Source: Parapedobacter tibetensis (lineage in GTDB: Bacteria > Bacteroidota > Bacteroidia > Sphingobacteriales > Sphingobacteriaceae). Taken from it: a stretch of 64,000 nt of DNA. How positions within the stretch are numbered: position 1 is the first letter of the stretch; each line of letters opens with the position of its first letter. The stretch spans positions 54,009 through 118,008 of the forward strand of contig NZ_JAMXBE010000017.1 in assembly GCF_024704835.1 (NCBI RefSeq), in the 5' to 3' direction. The position numbers and the translations under genes were made by a program. Below the pieces are notes generated by a model. The model ran no database searches. It was not told the origin of the DNA and saw nothing but the letters and a program-made list of their open reading frames with translations. Positions 35,901 through 46,079 of this stretch are shown here, piece by piece.

Positions 35901-37004
35901 ATGAAACTGACTGCCATGCATACAACGAGACGCCATACCCTGCATATCTTGCTAACTTGCTTTGCTATGATGTTCGGCGCTTCATCCGTCCCTCCAGAAC
36001 CCGTCACCGGGTTGAAGGACTACTACACTGACTTCTTCCCCATCGGAGTGGCTGTTAACCCGAGAAGCCTCCATGGCGACGAAGCCGACTTCATTAAACG
36101 GCATTTTAACAGCATCACGGCTGAAAACGCGATGAAAATGGCTCCCCTCCAACCCGCGGAAGGGAAATTCAACTGGAGGCTCGCCGACCGGATCGTCGAT
36201 TTTGCCGTAACCAACAACATGAAAATCCGCGGCCATGCGCTATGTTGGCACCAGCAGGCCGGCAACTGGCTCTTTGAGGACAGCCAAGGACAGCCGGTTT
36301 CCAGGGACGTGCTCCTCGAACGGCTGCGGACGCACATCCACACCGTTGTTGGACGTTACAAGGGAAAAATATTTGCTTGGGATGTGGTCAACGAGGCCAT
36401 CGATGATAACCCGAACAATTTGTTGCGCCCTTCGAAATGGACAGAGATTATCGGCGATGATTTTGTCGAAAAGGCTTTTGAGTTTGCCCATGAAGCTGAC
36501 CCAACAGCCAAATTGTTTTACAATGACTATAACTGCGTACGACCGGAAAAAATGAAACGGATCTACACGCTCCTGAAACGGCTGAAGGATAAGAACATCC
36601 CGATACATGGTGTGGGCTTGCAGGCACATTGGTCGATTTTCGAGCCCTCAGAATCCGAACTCCGCGCGGCGCTGGATCAATATGCATCGCTTGGCCTGGA
36701 AATCCACATCACTGAACTGGACATATCTGTTTACCCCTGGGAAAAAGAACGGCGCGCAAAACAGCCTGATGAAGCGGATGCGTTCACCGACGGAATGCGG
36801 CAAGCCCAAAGCGACCAATATGGTATGGCGTTCCATGTATTCCGCGAATACCGGAACGTGATTTCAAGCGTAACCTTCTGGAATGCGCATGATGGGTATA
36901 CCTGGCTCGATTATTATCCCGTGGCAGGTCGGAAGAACCACCCTTCGCTTTTTGATGCAAACAGGCAGCCGAAAGATGCATTTTGGCAAGTCGTGAACTT
37001 TTGA
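35901..37004 (+). CDS. GH10 endo-beta-1,4-xylanase
   Basis: 367-residue single-domain xylanase. N-terminal signal (HTLHILLTCFAMMFG). GH10 hallmarks are all present: NSITAENAMKMAPLQP, GHALCWHQQ, acid/base Glu in WDVVNEAIDD, FYNDYN, GLQAHW, nucleophile Glu in HITELDI, and WNAHDGYTWLDY near the C-terminus. It cuts the xylan backbone in the periplasm, probably after SusCD import of long oligomers; no surface lipobox or binding module is visible. It is second in the LacI operon. Confidence 0.95.
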   Translation: MKLTAMHTTRRHTLHILLTCFAMMFGASSVPPEPVTGLKDYYTDFFPIGVAVNPRSLHGDEADFIKRHFNSITAENAMKMAPLQPAEGKFNWRLADRIVDFAVTNNMKIRGHALCWHQQAGNWLFEDSQGQPVSRDVLLERLRTHIHTVVGRYKGKIFAWDVVNEAIDDNPNNLLRPSKWTEIIGDDFVEKAFEFAHEADPTAKLFYNDYNCVRPEKMKRIYTLLKRLKDKNIPIHGVGLQAHWSIFEPSESELRAALDQYASLGLEIHITELDISVYPWEKERRAKQPDEADAFTDGMRQAQSDQYGMAFHVFREYRNVISSVTFWNAHDGYTWLDYYPVAGRKNHPSLFDANRQPKDAFWQVVNF

Positions 37005-37028
37005 TAGCATGACAAAAACTTTTGACTT

Positions 37029-39812
37029 ATGAGAACATTCCTCCTCTTGTTGATTGTATCTGCCGCGGTCTGCGCCGATGCATCGACCGCGGAACGCATC
37101 GTAACCACCCGCTACGTCCGCTACGCATTCCCCATCGTGAGTAATCAGGCTACGGCGACCATCATTGTTGATGACCGTGACCACAAGGGTGTCCTTCGCG
37201 CCGCCCATAGCCTGCGCGAAGACATCGAACGGGTCACGTCGGCCAACGTGCAGCTCAACGGGCACGACCGTGCCTTCGCCATCATCATCGGCACCATCGG
37301 CCGGGCGCCGTTGATCGACCGCCTGGTTGAACAGGGTAAAATCAATGTGGCCGGTATCGCCGGAAAATGGGAAAGTACACTCATCGAGGTGGTTAACCAC
37401 CCAACGCCCGGCATCACCCAAGCGCTGGTCATCGCCGGAAGCGACAAACGGGGAACCATCTTCGGCATTTATGAGCTTGCCGCCCAAATCGGCGTTTCTC
37501 CCTGGCACTATTGGGCAGATGTACCCGTACGCCGGAGCGAAACGCTTTACGTGCGGAAAAGCCGCATGGCCATCCAAAGCCCAGTCGTCAAATACCGGGG
37601 GATATTCCTCAACGATGAGGCCCCTGCCCTATCGGGATGGGCAACGAAAACGTTCGGCGGCTTCAACCACCGGTTCTATGAAAAGGTTTTCGAACTGATC
37701 CTACGCCTGAAAGGCAATTTCCTATGGCCTGCGATGTGGGGCAGCGCATTCAACGATGACGACCCCCTGAACCCCGTCCTTGCCGAGGAATATGGCATCG
37801 TCATCGGCACTTCGCACCATGAACCGCTGACGCGGGCGCACGATGAATGGCGCCGCTACGGCAACGGCCCCTGGGATTACCAGAAAAACGACGCCGCCCT
37901 GCGCAACTTCTGGGAAACCGGGCTGGAACGCGTGAAAGACAAGGAAATCGTCGTTACGCTCGGCATGCGAGGCGATGGGGATGAGCCCATGACCGAAGGC
38001 ACGGCGATTGCACTATTGGAGCAGATCGTGCGCGACCAACGGCAAATCATCGGAAACCTGACCCAAAAACCGGTGGAACGCACGCCCCAGGTATGGGCAC
38101 TATATAAAGAGGTGCAGGACTACTATGACAAGGGCATGCGTGTACCGGACGATGTGACGCTGCTGCTCTGCGACGATAATTGGGGAAACCTGAGGCGGTT
38201 GCCCCAACCGGGGGAACAACCCCGGGAAGGAGGCTACGGCATATACTACCATTTCGATTACGTGGGTGGCCCACGTAACTATAAATGGATCAATACTAAC
38301 CCTATAAAGAAAATATGGGAACAGATGACACTCGCACACGAGTATGGCGCCGACCGGTTGTGGATCGTCAACGTGGGCGACCTGAAACCCATGGAATTCC
38401 CCATTTCGTTTTTCCTCGACCTGGCCTGGAACCCGGATGCCCCTGAAATCGCCTACCTGATCGATCAGTATGGCAAATACGCCGGACGTATCAAACCCGA
38501 ATTGCTGAACGCGAATACCTACAGCCTCGTCAATTACAATGAATGGGGCCGCATGGTTCGCGACTACGACGATCTGCTTTCGCGCGCGGAATACCTGCGA
38601 ACGGTATTGGACGAGGCGCATCAAGATGCCTTCTACCAGCTCGTATTCCATCCCATCCAAGCCATGTGCAACGTATATGCGCTTTATGAAGCCCATGCGA
38701 AAAACAAATTGTACGCGCAACAGGGTCGGAACACGGCGAATTTTTATGCCGACGAGGTGGCCCGGATCTTTGACCGAGACGCCGGGATTACCAGGTACTA
38801 TAACGACACCCTTGCGGGCGGAAAGTGGAAACACATGATGGATCAAACCCACATCGGTTACACCTATTGGCAACAGCCGGAAAAGAATGTGATGCCCGAT
38901 GCCCAGCGCATTCCCGTGCCGCAAACAGGCCGGCTCGGCGTTGCCATCGAGGGCTCCGGAAAAGCTTGGGCCGGGGCTAACCGCGTGGACGATCGCTTTC
39001 CGAGGTTCAACAGCCTGAGCCGTGGAAACCACTACGTGGAACTATTCAATACCGGCAAAGAGCCGATCACCTACCACATCGATGCGCCCCCATTTGTGCT
39101 GCTCCCGCAACGGCAGGGAACCATCACCGACCCAATACGCCTGCCCATCGGCATCGATTGGGAGCGGCTGACGGACTCCATTATCGTTGCAACGGTAGAA
39201 ATTTCAGGCAATGGCAACAGCCGCATCGCCTTACCCATTGAAATCGACAACCGTTTCCGCCGAGAAGAAGCCGCCAACACCTTTGTCGAAAGAAACGGCT
39301 ACATCGCCATGGAAGCACTAAATTACTCCAGCGCCGCCAAACGGGCTCCGATATCCTGGAAAACGTTGGACAATTACGGCAAAACGGCTGGAGGCATTAC
39401 CGCCCTTCCGCGGGCAACCGGCGACCAGATCTTGGATGAGCATACCCCACACCTGACATTTGATGTGTTCGTTGCCGATGCAGGGGAATTTAACTTGCAC
39501 GCGTTTGTCTCCCCTACCCTGGATTTCAGGGACTCCGGGGGGCTCCGGTTCGCGTTGTCGGTAAACGGCGGGACGCCTGTCACCGTCAATCTGGAAAATA
39601 CAACAGTCGACGACCGGTCGTGGGGCCGATCGGTGTCCGAAGGCACGCGCATCACCAAGACACCGCTTGGCTTCAAGCGCGGGAAAAACACGATCAACTA
39701 CTGGCTCGTCAGCCCGGGGGTGGTCCTCCAAAAACTGGTACTGGATTTGGGTGGGTTGAAACCCAGTTTCCTCGGGCCGGAAGATACGTTCGTCGGCAGC
39801 CGAAACAATTGA
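37029..39812 (+). CDS. GH115 xylan alpha-1,2-glucuronidase
   Basis: 927-residue exported enzyme. The signal peptide ends near VCADA. It has the GH115 domain order: N-terminal alpha/beta domain with GSDKRGTIFGIYELAAQIGVSPWHYWADVP, a TIM barrel with KGNFLWPAMWGSAFNDDD and EYGIVIGTSHHEPL, DRLWIVNVGDLKPMEFP, and a C-terminal beta-sandwich (about 800-920). GH115 removes (4-O-methyl)glucuronic acid from internal and terminal xylose of polymeric xylan. It is paired with GH67 four bases downstream. By eye it is among the most GC-rich genes of the window. Confidence 0.94.
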   Translation: MRTFLLLLIVSAAVCADASTAERIVTTRYVRYAFPIVSNQATATIIVDDRDHKGVLRAAHSLREDIERVTSANVQLNGHDRAFAIIIGTIGRAPLIDRLVEQGKINVAGIAGKWESTLIEVVNHPTPGITQALVIAGSDKRGTIFGIYELAAQIGVSPWHYWADVPVRRSETLYVRKSRMAIQSPVVKYRGIFLNDEAPALSGWATKTFGGFNHRFYEKVFELILRLKGNFLWPAMWGSAFNDDDPLNPVLAEEYGIVIGTSHHEPLTRAHDEWRRYGNGPWDYQKNDAALRNFWETGLERVKDKEIVVTLGMRGDGDEPMTEGTAIALLEQIVRDQRQIIGNLTQKPVERTPQVWALYKEVQDYYDKGMRVPDDVTLLLCDDNWGNLRRLPQPGEQPREGGYGIYYHFDYVGGPRNYKWINTNPIKKIWEQMTLAHEYGADRLWIVNVGDLKPMEFPISFFLDLAWNPDAPEIAYLIDQYGKYAGRIKPELLNANTYSLVNYNEWGRMVRDYDDLLSRAEYLRTVLDEAHQDAFYQLVFHPIQAMCNVYALYEAHAKNKLYAQQGRNTANFYADEVARIFDRDAGITRYYNDTLAGGKWKHMMDQTHIGYTYWQQPEKNVMPDAQRIPVPQTGRLGVAIEGSGKAWAGANRVDDRFPRFNSLSRGNHYVELFNTGKEPITYHIDAPPFVLLPQRQGTITDPIRLPIGIDWERLTDSIIVATVEISGNGNSRIALPIEIDNRFRREEAANTFVERNGYIAMEALNYSSAAKRAPISWKTLDNYGKTAGGITALPRATGDQILDEHTPHLTFDVFVADAGEFNLHAFVSPTLDFRDSGGLRFALSVNGGTPVTVNLENTTVDDRSWGRSVSEGTRITKTPLGFKRGKNTINYWLVSPGVVLQKLVLDLGGLKPSFLGPEDTFVGSRNN

Positions 39813-39816
39813 TGTA

Positions 39817-41994
39817 ATGAACATGATGTACAACGTGAAGCCCTACATACACCTATTTTTCATCACCATAATGGTTGTTGCCTGCATGCCGTGCATTTTT
39901 GCGCAATCCGGCTATCGGATGTGGCTGGATTACCGGCCCTTGGACAACGACCTCGCCATCCGTTACCGTGAACAACTCCGTACACTGGTTTTTCCGATAA
40001 CAGGTGAGACTGACAGCGTCGCCCATGCAGAGCTACTGGAAGCCCTAAACGGCTTGCTGGGCCATGAACCATCGCACGCCGATACGTCCAATGGACCTGG
40101 CATCCTATTGGTGGGCTCCGCTTCCACCCTTCCCGCTACCGGGCCAGTCAGCGAAGCACTAGCCCTATTGCCGGAGCATGATGATGCCTATGTCATCTAC
40201 AGCGGCGTTTATGGAGAGAACCCCTGCACGGTGATTTTAGGTGGATCGGATAAAGGCGTACTCTACGGTGTATATGCATTCATCGCCTCACTCCAATGCG
40301 GTGAGGATATCACCCAGCTTTCAAAAGTTGCATGCCCGAAAATCCAGCTCCGCCTGCTCAACCATTGGGACAATTTGGATCGTACGGTTGAACGCGGCTA
40401 TGCCGGATTTTCATTGTGGGATTGGCACCGGCTTCCCGGATACCGCGACCCGCGTTATACCGACTATGCAAAGGCCAATGCATCACTCGGCATCAACGGG
40501 ACGGTACTCAACAATGTCAATGCCAACGCCCGCATACTCACCCAGCCGTATCTTGAAAAAGCCGCGGCTTTAGCCGATATCTTCCGCCCTTATGGCATTA
40601 AGGTTTACCTGTCCGCGCGCTTCAGTGCACCGGTGGAATTAGGTGGACTGGCCGATGCAGACCCCCACAATCCAGCTGTGCAGCGCTGGTGGAAGGAAAA
40701 GGCTTCAGAAATTTACCGGCATATTCCCGACTTCGGTGGGTTTCTAGTGAAAGCCAATTCCGAAGGCCAACCAGGGCCACAAAATTATGACCGGAACCAT
40801 GCGGATGGCGCCAACCTATTGGCCGACGCACTCAAACCTTACGGCGGGGTAGTGATGTGGAGGGCATTCGTGTATGAAGACACTGAACCCGAAGACCGGG
40901 CAAAACAAGCCTACAATGAGTTTGTGCCGCTGGATGGCCAGTTCCGTGATAATGTCATCATACAGGTAAAAAATGGACCGATCGATTTCCAACCCAGGGA
41001 GCCATTCCATCCGCTTTTCGGTGTCATGCCCCAATCGCAGCTCATGATGGAATTCCAAATCACGCAGGAATACCTTGGGTTTGCGACCCATCTGGTTTAT
41101 CTAGGCACGCTGTTCAGCGAAGTGCTCCAATCGGACACACATCGCCATCGCCCGAATTCCACGGTGGCTCAGGTCATCGACGGATCGATGAATCCCCAAC
41201 CGCTGACAGCCATTGCTGGCGTGGCCAATACGGGCACAGCCATCAATTGGACCGGTCATCCCTTCGCGCAGGCCAATTGGTATGCATACGGACGCCTTGC
41301 CTGGGACCCCGATGTCGATGCAAGTGCCATCGCCGAGGATTGGCTGCGGCAAACCTTTGGCAACAATGATACATTTGTCCATGACGTATTGCCGCTGATG
41401 ATGCGATCGCGCGAAGCGGCAGTCAACTACATGACCCCACTCGGCCTCCACCACCTGATGGGTTGGGATCACCATTATGGGCCAGGCCCTTGGATCAAAG
41501 ATAAACCGCGTGCCGATTGGACTTCCGTTTATTACCATCAAGCCGACAAGGATGGAATTGGCTTTGACCGTACAGCGATCGGAAGTGATGCGCTGGGCCA
41601 ATACGCCCCGGAAGTCCAGGCAAAATTCGAAAATCCGCAGACTTGCCCTGATGAATACCTACTATGGTTCCACCACCTCCCATGGGATTTCCGTATGAAA
41701 TCCGGACGTACACTGTGGGACGAGCTCTGTCATCGGTACTATGGTGGTGTGGAAACTGTAGCCGCCATTCAGGCCACATGGGCCGCGCAAAAGAACCGGG
41801 TGAATAACGACACGTTTCAGGAAGTAGCCGATTTACTGGCCATGCAATACGAAGAAGCCAAGATATGGCGTAATGCCTGTGTACTGTATTTCCGGCAGTT
41901 TTCGGGTATGCCCATTCCAGATGGCCTTGAACATCCCGAACATCCGCTGGAATACTATGAAAACCTACACGTTCATGTCATACCCGGCATCTAA
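39817..41994 (+). CDS. GH67 alpha-glucuronidase
   Basis: 725-residue enzyme with signal peptide ending at IFAQ. Family blocks: SGYRMWLDYRPL at the mature N-terminus, LRLLNHWDNLDRTVERGYAG, SLWDWHRLPG, FLVKANSEGQPGPQNY, VMWRAFVY, and NTGTAINWTGHPFAQANWYAYGRLAWDPD. GH67 cleaves methylglucuronic acid from the non-reducing end of aldouronic oligosaccharides, complementing GH115. It is last in the LacI-GH10-GH115-GH67 operon; its stop overlaps by 4 bases the stop of the convergent LacI gene. Confidence 0.95.
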   Translation: MNMMYNVKPYIHLFFITIMVVACMPCIFAQSGYRMWLDYRPLDNDLAIRYREQLRTLVFPITGETDSVAHAELLEALNGLLGHEPSHADTSNGPGILLVGSASTLPATGPVSEALALLPEHDDAYVIYSGVYGENPCTVILGGSDKGVLYGVYAFIASLQCGEDITQLSKVACPKIQLRLLNHWDNLDRTVERGYAGFSLWDWHRLPGYRDPRYTDYAKANASLGINGTVLNNVNANARILTQPYLEKAAALADIFRPYGIKVYLSARFSAPVELGGLADADPHNPAVQRWWKEKASEIYRHIPDFGGFLVKANSEGQPGPQNYDRNHADGANLLADALKPYGGVVMWRAFVYEDTEPEDRAKQAYNEFVPLDGQFRDNVIIQVKNGPIDFQPREPFHPLFGVMPQSQLMMEFQITQEYLGFATHLVYLGTLFSEVLQSDTHRHRPNSTVAQVIDGSMNPQPLTAIAGVANTGTAINWTGHPFAQANWYAYGRLAWDPDVDASAIAEDWLRQTFGNNDTFVHDVLPLMMRSREAAVNYMTPLGLHHLMGWDHHYGPGPWIKDKPRADWTSVYYHQADKDGIGFDRTAIGSDALGQYAPEVQAKFENPQTCPDEYLLWFHHLPWDFRMKSGRTLWDELCHRYYGGVETVAAIQATWAAQKNRVNNDTFQEVADLLAMQYEEAKIWRNACVLYFRQFSGMPIPDGLEHPEHPLEYYENLHVHVIPGI

Positions 41995-43007
41995 CGCGAC
42001 GAACTTTCGCGTACCAAAAGGCGGGGTTCCAGCACGATCTTTTCTGGCCTATGCTTATAGTAGTCGCCCTGCTTAAGCAATTTAAGGAACAAATGTGCCA
42101 CCTCTTCCCCCATTTCCACAGTACGCTGGTCAACCGTGGAAATCGTGGGGCTCACTAAACTCGTAAACGCCTCATTGGCGAATCCCGCTACGCCAACTTG
42201 CTCGGGGATGCGTTTTCCAGCGGCCTTCAGCTCTTGTACCACCCCCATGGCTGTAAAATCCTCCAATGTGAATATGGCATCGAAATCAATTCCTTCCGCA
42301 AGTAAATCACGCACACATTGGCGACCAAATTCCAGCGAGAAATCTCCTTTGATAATAAGGCTTTCATCTACGGGAAGACCGTACTGTTTCAGTGCACCAA
42401 GGTAGCCCCGCAAACGTTCATTGAAAATATTGATGTTTCGGTATTGGTTGATGTGCACAATCCGTCGGTAGCCCGCTTTTATGAGGTGCTCTGTAGCCAT
42501 GAATCCGCCCCGATAATCGTCGATGGTCACAGAAGGCACATCAAGCCCTTGTGGTACCCTATCAAAAAAAGCCAAGGGAATGTTCCGTTTCTTGATTTCA
42601 TCGTATGCTCCATTGTCTTCTGTTTCCAGGGAAATAGAGGCAATAATACCATCCGCTCGCGAGCGAAGGAAGGTGTCTATCCCTTTGCTTTCCTGTTTAG
42701 CGGATTCCTGCGATTGGTAGAGTAGAATGGTATACCCATTTTCATTCATCACCCCCTCTATGCCATGTACAACCGAGCTAAAAAAACTCACGTCGAGTCG
42801 AGGTACCAAAATGCCGATGATCTTTGTTTTGCCAGAACGTAAGGATGAGGCTACCTTATTTGGGCTGTATCCAAGTCGATCAGCTGTCTCACGCACGGCC
42901 TTTTTGGTAGCGACACTAATGGCCGGATGGTCGTTGAGCGCCCGGGCTACGGTGGAGAATGTAATGTCAAGTTCCTTAGCGATATCTAGAATGGTAATTT
43001 TTTTCAA
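41991..43007 (-). CDS. LacI-family transcriptional regulator 2 (XylR-like)
   Basis: 338 residues. Helix-turn-helix KKITILDIAKELDITFSTVARALNDHPAIS and hinge NKVASSLRSGKT, followed by a ligand-binding domain (IIGILVPRLDVSFFSSVVHGIEG, AFFDRVPQGL). It is divergent from xylB-xylA, so control of xylose catabolism is the obvious role. A near-palindromic site at 43108-43121 overlaps the expected transcription start of xylB. The same type-2 site lies before susC and the 25.0 kb GH43 gene, so it may link xylose catabolism to xylan uptake. Possible effectors are xylose or xylulose. Confidence 0.92.
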   Translation of the reverse strand: MKKITILDIAKELDITFSTVARALNDHPAISVATKKAVRETADRLGYSPNKVASSLRSGKTKIIGILVPRLDVSFFSSVVHGIEGVMNENGYTILLYQSQESAKQESKGIDTFLRSRADGIIASISLETEDNGAYDEIKKRNIPLAFFDRVPQGLDVPSVTIDDYRGGFMATEHLIKAGYRRIVHINQYRNINIFNERLRGYLGALKQYGLPVDESLIIKGDFSLEFGRQCVRDLLAEGIDFDAIFTLEDFTAMGVVQELKAAGKRIPEQVGVAGFANEAFTSLVSPTISTVDQRTVEMGEEVAHLFLKLLKQGDYYKHRPEKIVLEPRLLVRESSSR

Positions 43008-43076
43008 GGTACAAAGTGGTTATACATGGTTGGTGAAAGTACCATCCACAAAATTCAAACAAAAATAAAGATAGAT

Positions 43077-43121
43077 TTTGGAAATCGGAAGGAATATCTT
43101 ACCTTTATGCCAACGTTAGCA
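43077..43121 (+). promoter_or_regulatory. xylBA promoter with type-2 LacI operator
   Basis: TTTG (-33) at 43077-43080, 19 bases, then TACCTTTA (-7) at 43100-43107. TGCCAACGTTAGCA at 43108-43121 overlaps the predicted start of transcription. Confidence 0.7.
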
Positions 43122-43148
43122 TTATTATGAAACCTAGTTGATTTTGCC

Positions 43149-44636
43149 ATGTTGTTATTAGGTATTGATATCGGTACATCGTCCATTAAGGTATCTGTGG
43201 TGGATGCAAACACCCAGACGTGCATTGCAGCCGCCCGTTATCCAGAAGACCACGAGAATAGTATCCGTTCCGTTTTACCAGGGTGGGCCGAGCAAGCACC
43301 CGACATGTGGTGGGAGCAAGTGGTACTCGCCATCCGTAAACTTACTTCCAACGCTTCCTTCAGGGCGCAAGACATTGGAGCCATCGGAATAGCCTACCAA
43401 ATGCACGGACTAGTGGTGGTCGATAAAAATGGGGACGCCCTAAGGAACTCCATCATCTGGTGCGATAGTCGCGCAGTGGATATTGGGGAAGACGCTTTTG
43501 CCAAAATCGGCCAACAGCATGCCTTGGAGCACCTATTGAATTCGCCTGGTAATTTCACGGCCTCAAAGTGGGCATGGGTAAAGGCAAATGAACCTGAAAC
43601 CTACAGCAAAGCCCATAAAATCATGCTTCCCGGCGACTATATCGGCCTGCAATTGACCGGTTCTGCTACTACTAGCATATCAGCCCTCTCCGAGGGTATT
43701 TTTTGGGATTTCAAGGACAACCGCATTTCCGCTGATGTCATTCAGCATTTTGGTTTTGATGACGCCATATTCCCAGAAATCAAACCACTATTTGGCGAAC
43801 ATGGCACTTTACGGCGGGATGTGGCCGCAACACTGGGTTTAGCGCCGGGCATTCCCGTATGCTACAAAGCGGGCGACCAGCCCAACAATGCACTATCGCT
43901 TAATGTCTTACAGCCTGGGGAAGTAGCGGCCACGGCAGGCACGTCAGGCGTCATTTACGCAGTGAGTGACCAGCTGGTATATGACCAGGCATCTCGCATA
44001 AACACCTTTGCTCATGTAAATCATACACCCGATGTAACGCGGACAGGCGTACTATTATGCATAAACGGCACAGGTATACTCAACCGATGGGTAAAGGAGC
44101 ATTTTGGGCATGGTATAGATTACCAACAAATGAATACCCTGGGAAAAGCGGTGAGCCCCGGAAGTAATGGCCTTAAAATCCTTCCTTTTGGCAATGGTGC
44201 CGAACGCATCCTCAACAACAAAATTCTCGGTGCCCAATTCATTGATCTCGATTTCAATGCTCATGGACGCTCGCATATCTTCAGGGCATCACAGGAAGGC
44301 ATTGCTTATGCCTTCCGTTATGGGCTGGATATCATCCGAGAAAATGGCATGCACCCATCCATCATCCGCGCCGGACGCGCAAACATGTTCCTCAGCGAAC
44401 TATTTACGGATATTTTCGTGAATGTGACCCGCATACCTGTAGAACTTTATGAAAATGATGGCAGTGTGGGGGCCGCGCTGGGGGCTGGTATTGGTTCGGG
44501 TATCTTCACTTCGACCGCCGAGGCATTCAGCCAGTTGAAAGCCTTGAAAACCGTAGAACCGCAAGCATCCAGCTTTTACGAAGATCTTTACCACGAGTGG
44601 CAGGAATTGTTGGTTAGCCAATTAAATCGCGCATAA
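43149..44636 (+). CDS. xylB: Xylulokinase
   Basis: 495-residue FGGY-family sugar kinase. Seen: the N-terminal phosphate-binding strand LLGIDIGTSSIKVS, YQMHGLVVVD with the catalytic region SIIWCDSRAVD, ATAGTSGVIYAVSD, and the C-terminal GGxG-like GRANMFLSELF and DGSVGAALGAG. It phosphorylates D-xylulose to xylulose-5-phosphate. Directly followed by xylA, and divergent from the XylR-like repressor. This places the end of xylan breakdown in the same locus as its import. Confidence 0.94.
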   Translation: MLLLGIDIGTSSIKVSVVDANTQTCIAAARYPEDHENSIRSVLPGWAEQAPDMWWEQVVLAIRKLTSNASFRAQDIGAIGIAYQMHGLVVVDKNGDALRNSIIWCDSRAVDIGEDAFAKIGQQHALEHLLNSPGNFTASKWAWVKANEPETYSKAHKIMLPGDYIGLQLTGSATTSISALSEGIFWDFKDNRISADVIQHFGFDDAIFPEIKPLFGEHGTLRRDVAATLGLAPGIPVCYKAGDQPNNALSLNVLQPGEVAATAGTSGVIYAVSDQLVYDQASRINTFAHVNHTPDVTRTGVLLCINGTGILNRWVKEHFGHGIDYQQMNTLGKAVSPGSNGLKILPFGNGAERILNNKILGAQFIDLDFNAHGRSHIFRASQEGIAYAFRYGLDIIRENGMHPSIIRAGRANMFLSELFTDIFVNVTRIPVELYENDGSVGAALGAGIGSGIFTSTAEAFSQLKALKTVEPQASSFYEDLYHEWQELLVSQLNRA

Positions 44637-44670
44637 AAAATAATCTATAAACTCATAAACATAAAAACTC

Positions 44671-46002
44671 ATGTCAAACGTACTTATCGGAGATAGCGAA
44701 TATTTCAAAGGAATCGGTAAAATCGTATACGAAGGCCCCGAATCGGACAACCCTTTTGCCTACCGCTGGTATGATGCTAGCAAGGTCGTAGCAGGTAAAA
44801 CCATGGAAGAACATCTGCGGTTTGCTGTAGCTTACTGGCATTCGTTTAATGGCGATGGTAGCGATCCTTTTGGCGGACCGACATTATTTTTCCCCTGGAA
44901 CAAAAGCAATGATGTCATCCAACGCGCAAAAGACAAGATGGATGCAGCTTTTGAATTTTTCACCAAAATTGGTATGCCTTATTATTGTTTCCATGATGTC
45001 GATGTGGTGGACTACGGCGATGATGTGGTTGAGAATGAGAAAAGGCTCCAAACGTTGGTAGACTATGCTAAAGAAAAACAGGCAGCTAGTGGAGTAAAGC
45101 TGCTGTGGGGTACGGCCAACCTGTTTTCGCACAAACGCTATATGAACGGGGCGGCCACCAATCCGGATTTTGCCGTGGTGGCGCACGCGGGTGCACAGAT
45201 CAAAGCGGCCTTGGATGCTACGATTGCGCTCAATGGTGAAAATTACGTCTTCTGGGGCGGTCGAGAAGGATATATGACATTGCTAAACACCGACATGAAG
45301 CGGGAACAGGAACACCTTGCCCGCATGCTGCACGTCGCCAAGGACTATGCGCGTGGCCAAGGATTCCAGGGCACATTTTTTATCGAGCCCAAGCCTTGTG
45401 AGCCCACCAAGCACCAATACGATTACGATGCGGCCACCGTCATCAGTTTCCTGCGGCAATATGACCTACTCGAAGACTTCAAGCTCAACCTCGAAGTGAA
45501 CCATGCCACGCTGGCTGGGCACACCTTCCAACACGAATTGCAGGTGGCAGCCGACGCCGGTTTGCTTGGATCGATGGACGCCAACCGTGGTGACTACCAA
45601 AACGGCTGGGATACCGACCAGTTTCCGAACAACATCAATGAACTGACCGAATGCATGCTCATCATCCTTGAAGCGGGTGGTTTCACAGGCGGAGGAATTA
45701 ACTTCGATGCCAAGGTACGCCGCAATTCCACGAATCGCGCCGACCTCTTCCACGCGCATATTGGAGGCGCTGATATGTTTGCCCGTGCGCTGATTGCGGC
45801 CGATAATATCCTTCAAAAATCAGACTACCGCAAATTAAGGGCCCACCGTTACGCGTCATTTGACGCCGGAAAGGGCAAAGACTTTGAAGAAGACAAGCTC
45901 ACCCTATCCGACTTGCGAAACATCGCGGCGGCATCGGGCGAACCCGAAACGATCAGCGGCAAGCAAGAATTCTTTGAGAATTTGGTGAATCGTTATATCT
46001 AA
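44671..46002 (+). CDS. xylA: Xylose isomerase
   Basis: 443-residue class II xylose isomerase that converts D-xylose to D-xylulose with two divalent metals. Family blocks: [53 protein letters not shown] with the metal-binding Glu, [34 protein letters not shown], and [19 protein letters not shown]. Length is standard for Bacteroidota. It is 34 bases after xylB in the same operon. A hairpin at 46012 follows. Confidence 0.96.
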   Translation: MSNVLIGDSEYFKGIGKIVYEGPESDNPFAYRWYDASKVVAGKTMEEHLRFAVAYWHSFNGDGSDPFGGPTLFFPWNKSNDVIQRAKDKMDAAFEFFTKIGMPYYCFHDVDVVDYGDDVVENEKRLQTLVDYAKEKQAASGVKLLWGTANLFSHKRYMNGAATNPDFAVVAHAGAQIKAALDATIALNGENYVFWGGREGYMTLLNTDMKREQEHLARMLHVAKDYARGQGFQGTFFIEPKPCEPTKHQYDYDAATVISFLRQYDLLEDFKLNLEVNHATLAGHTFQHELQVAADAGLLGSMDANRGDYQNGWDTDQFPNNINELTECMLIILEAGGFTGGGINFDAKVRRNSTNRADLFHAHIGGADMFARALIAADNILQKSDYRKLRAHRYASFDAGKGKDFEEDKLTLSDLRNIAAASGEPETISGKQEFFENLVNRYI

Positions 46003-46011
46003 CCTGTTTGA

Positions 46012-46062
46012 AACCCCATAGGTTTGCCCTGAACAGTTGCCAGTGCATAAACCTCTGGGGTT
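46012..46062 (+). terminator. Hairpin after xylA
   Basis: 14-bp stem AACCCCATAGGTTT/AAACCTCTGGGGTT (one mismatch), 23-base loop, no strong T-run. Possible terminator. Confidence 0.5.
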
Positions 46063-46079
46063 ATGCTTAGCCGATTATC

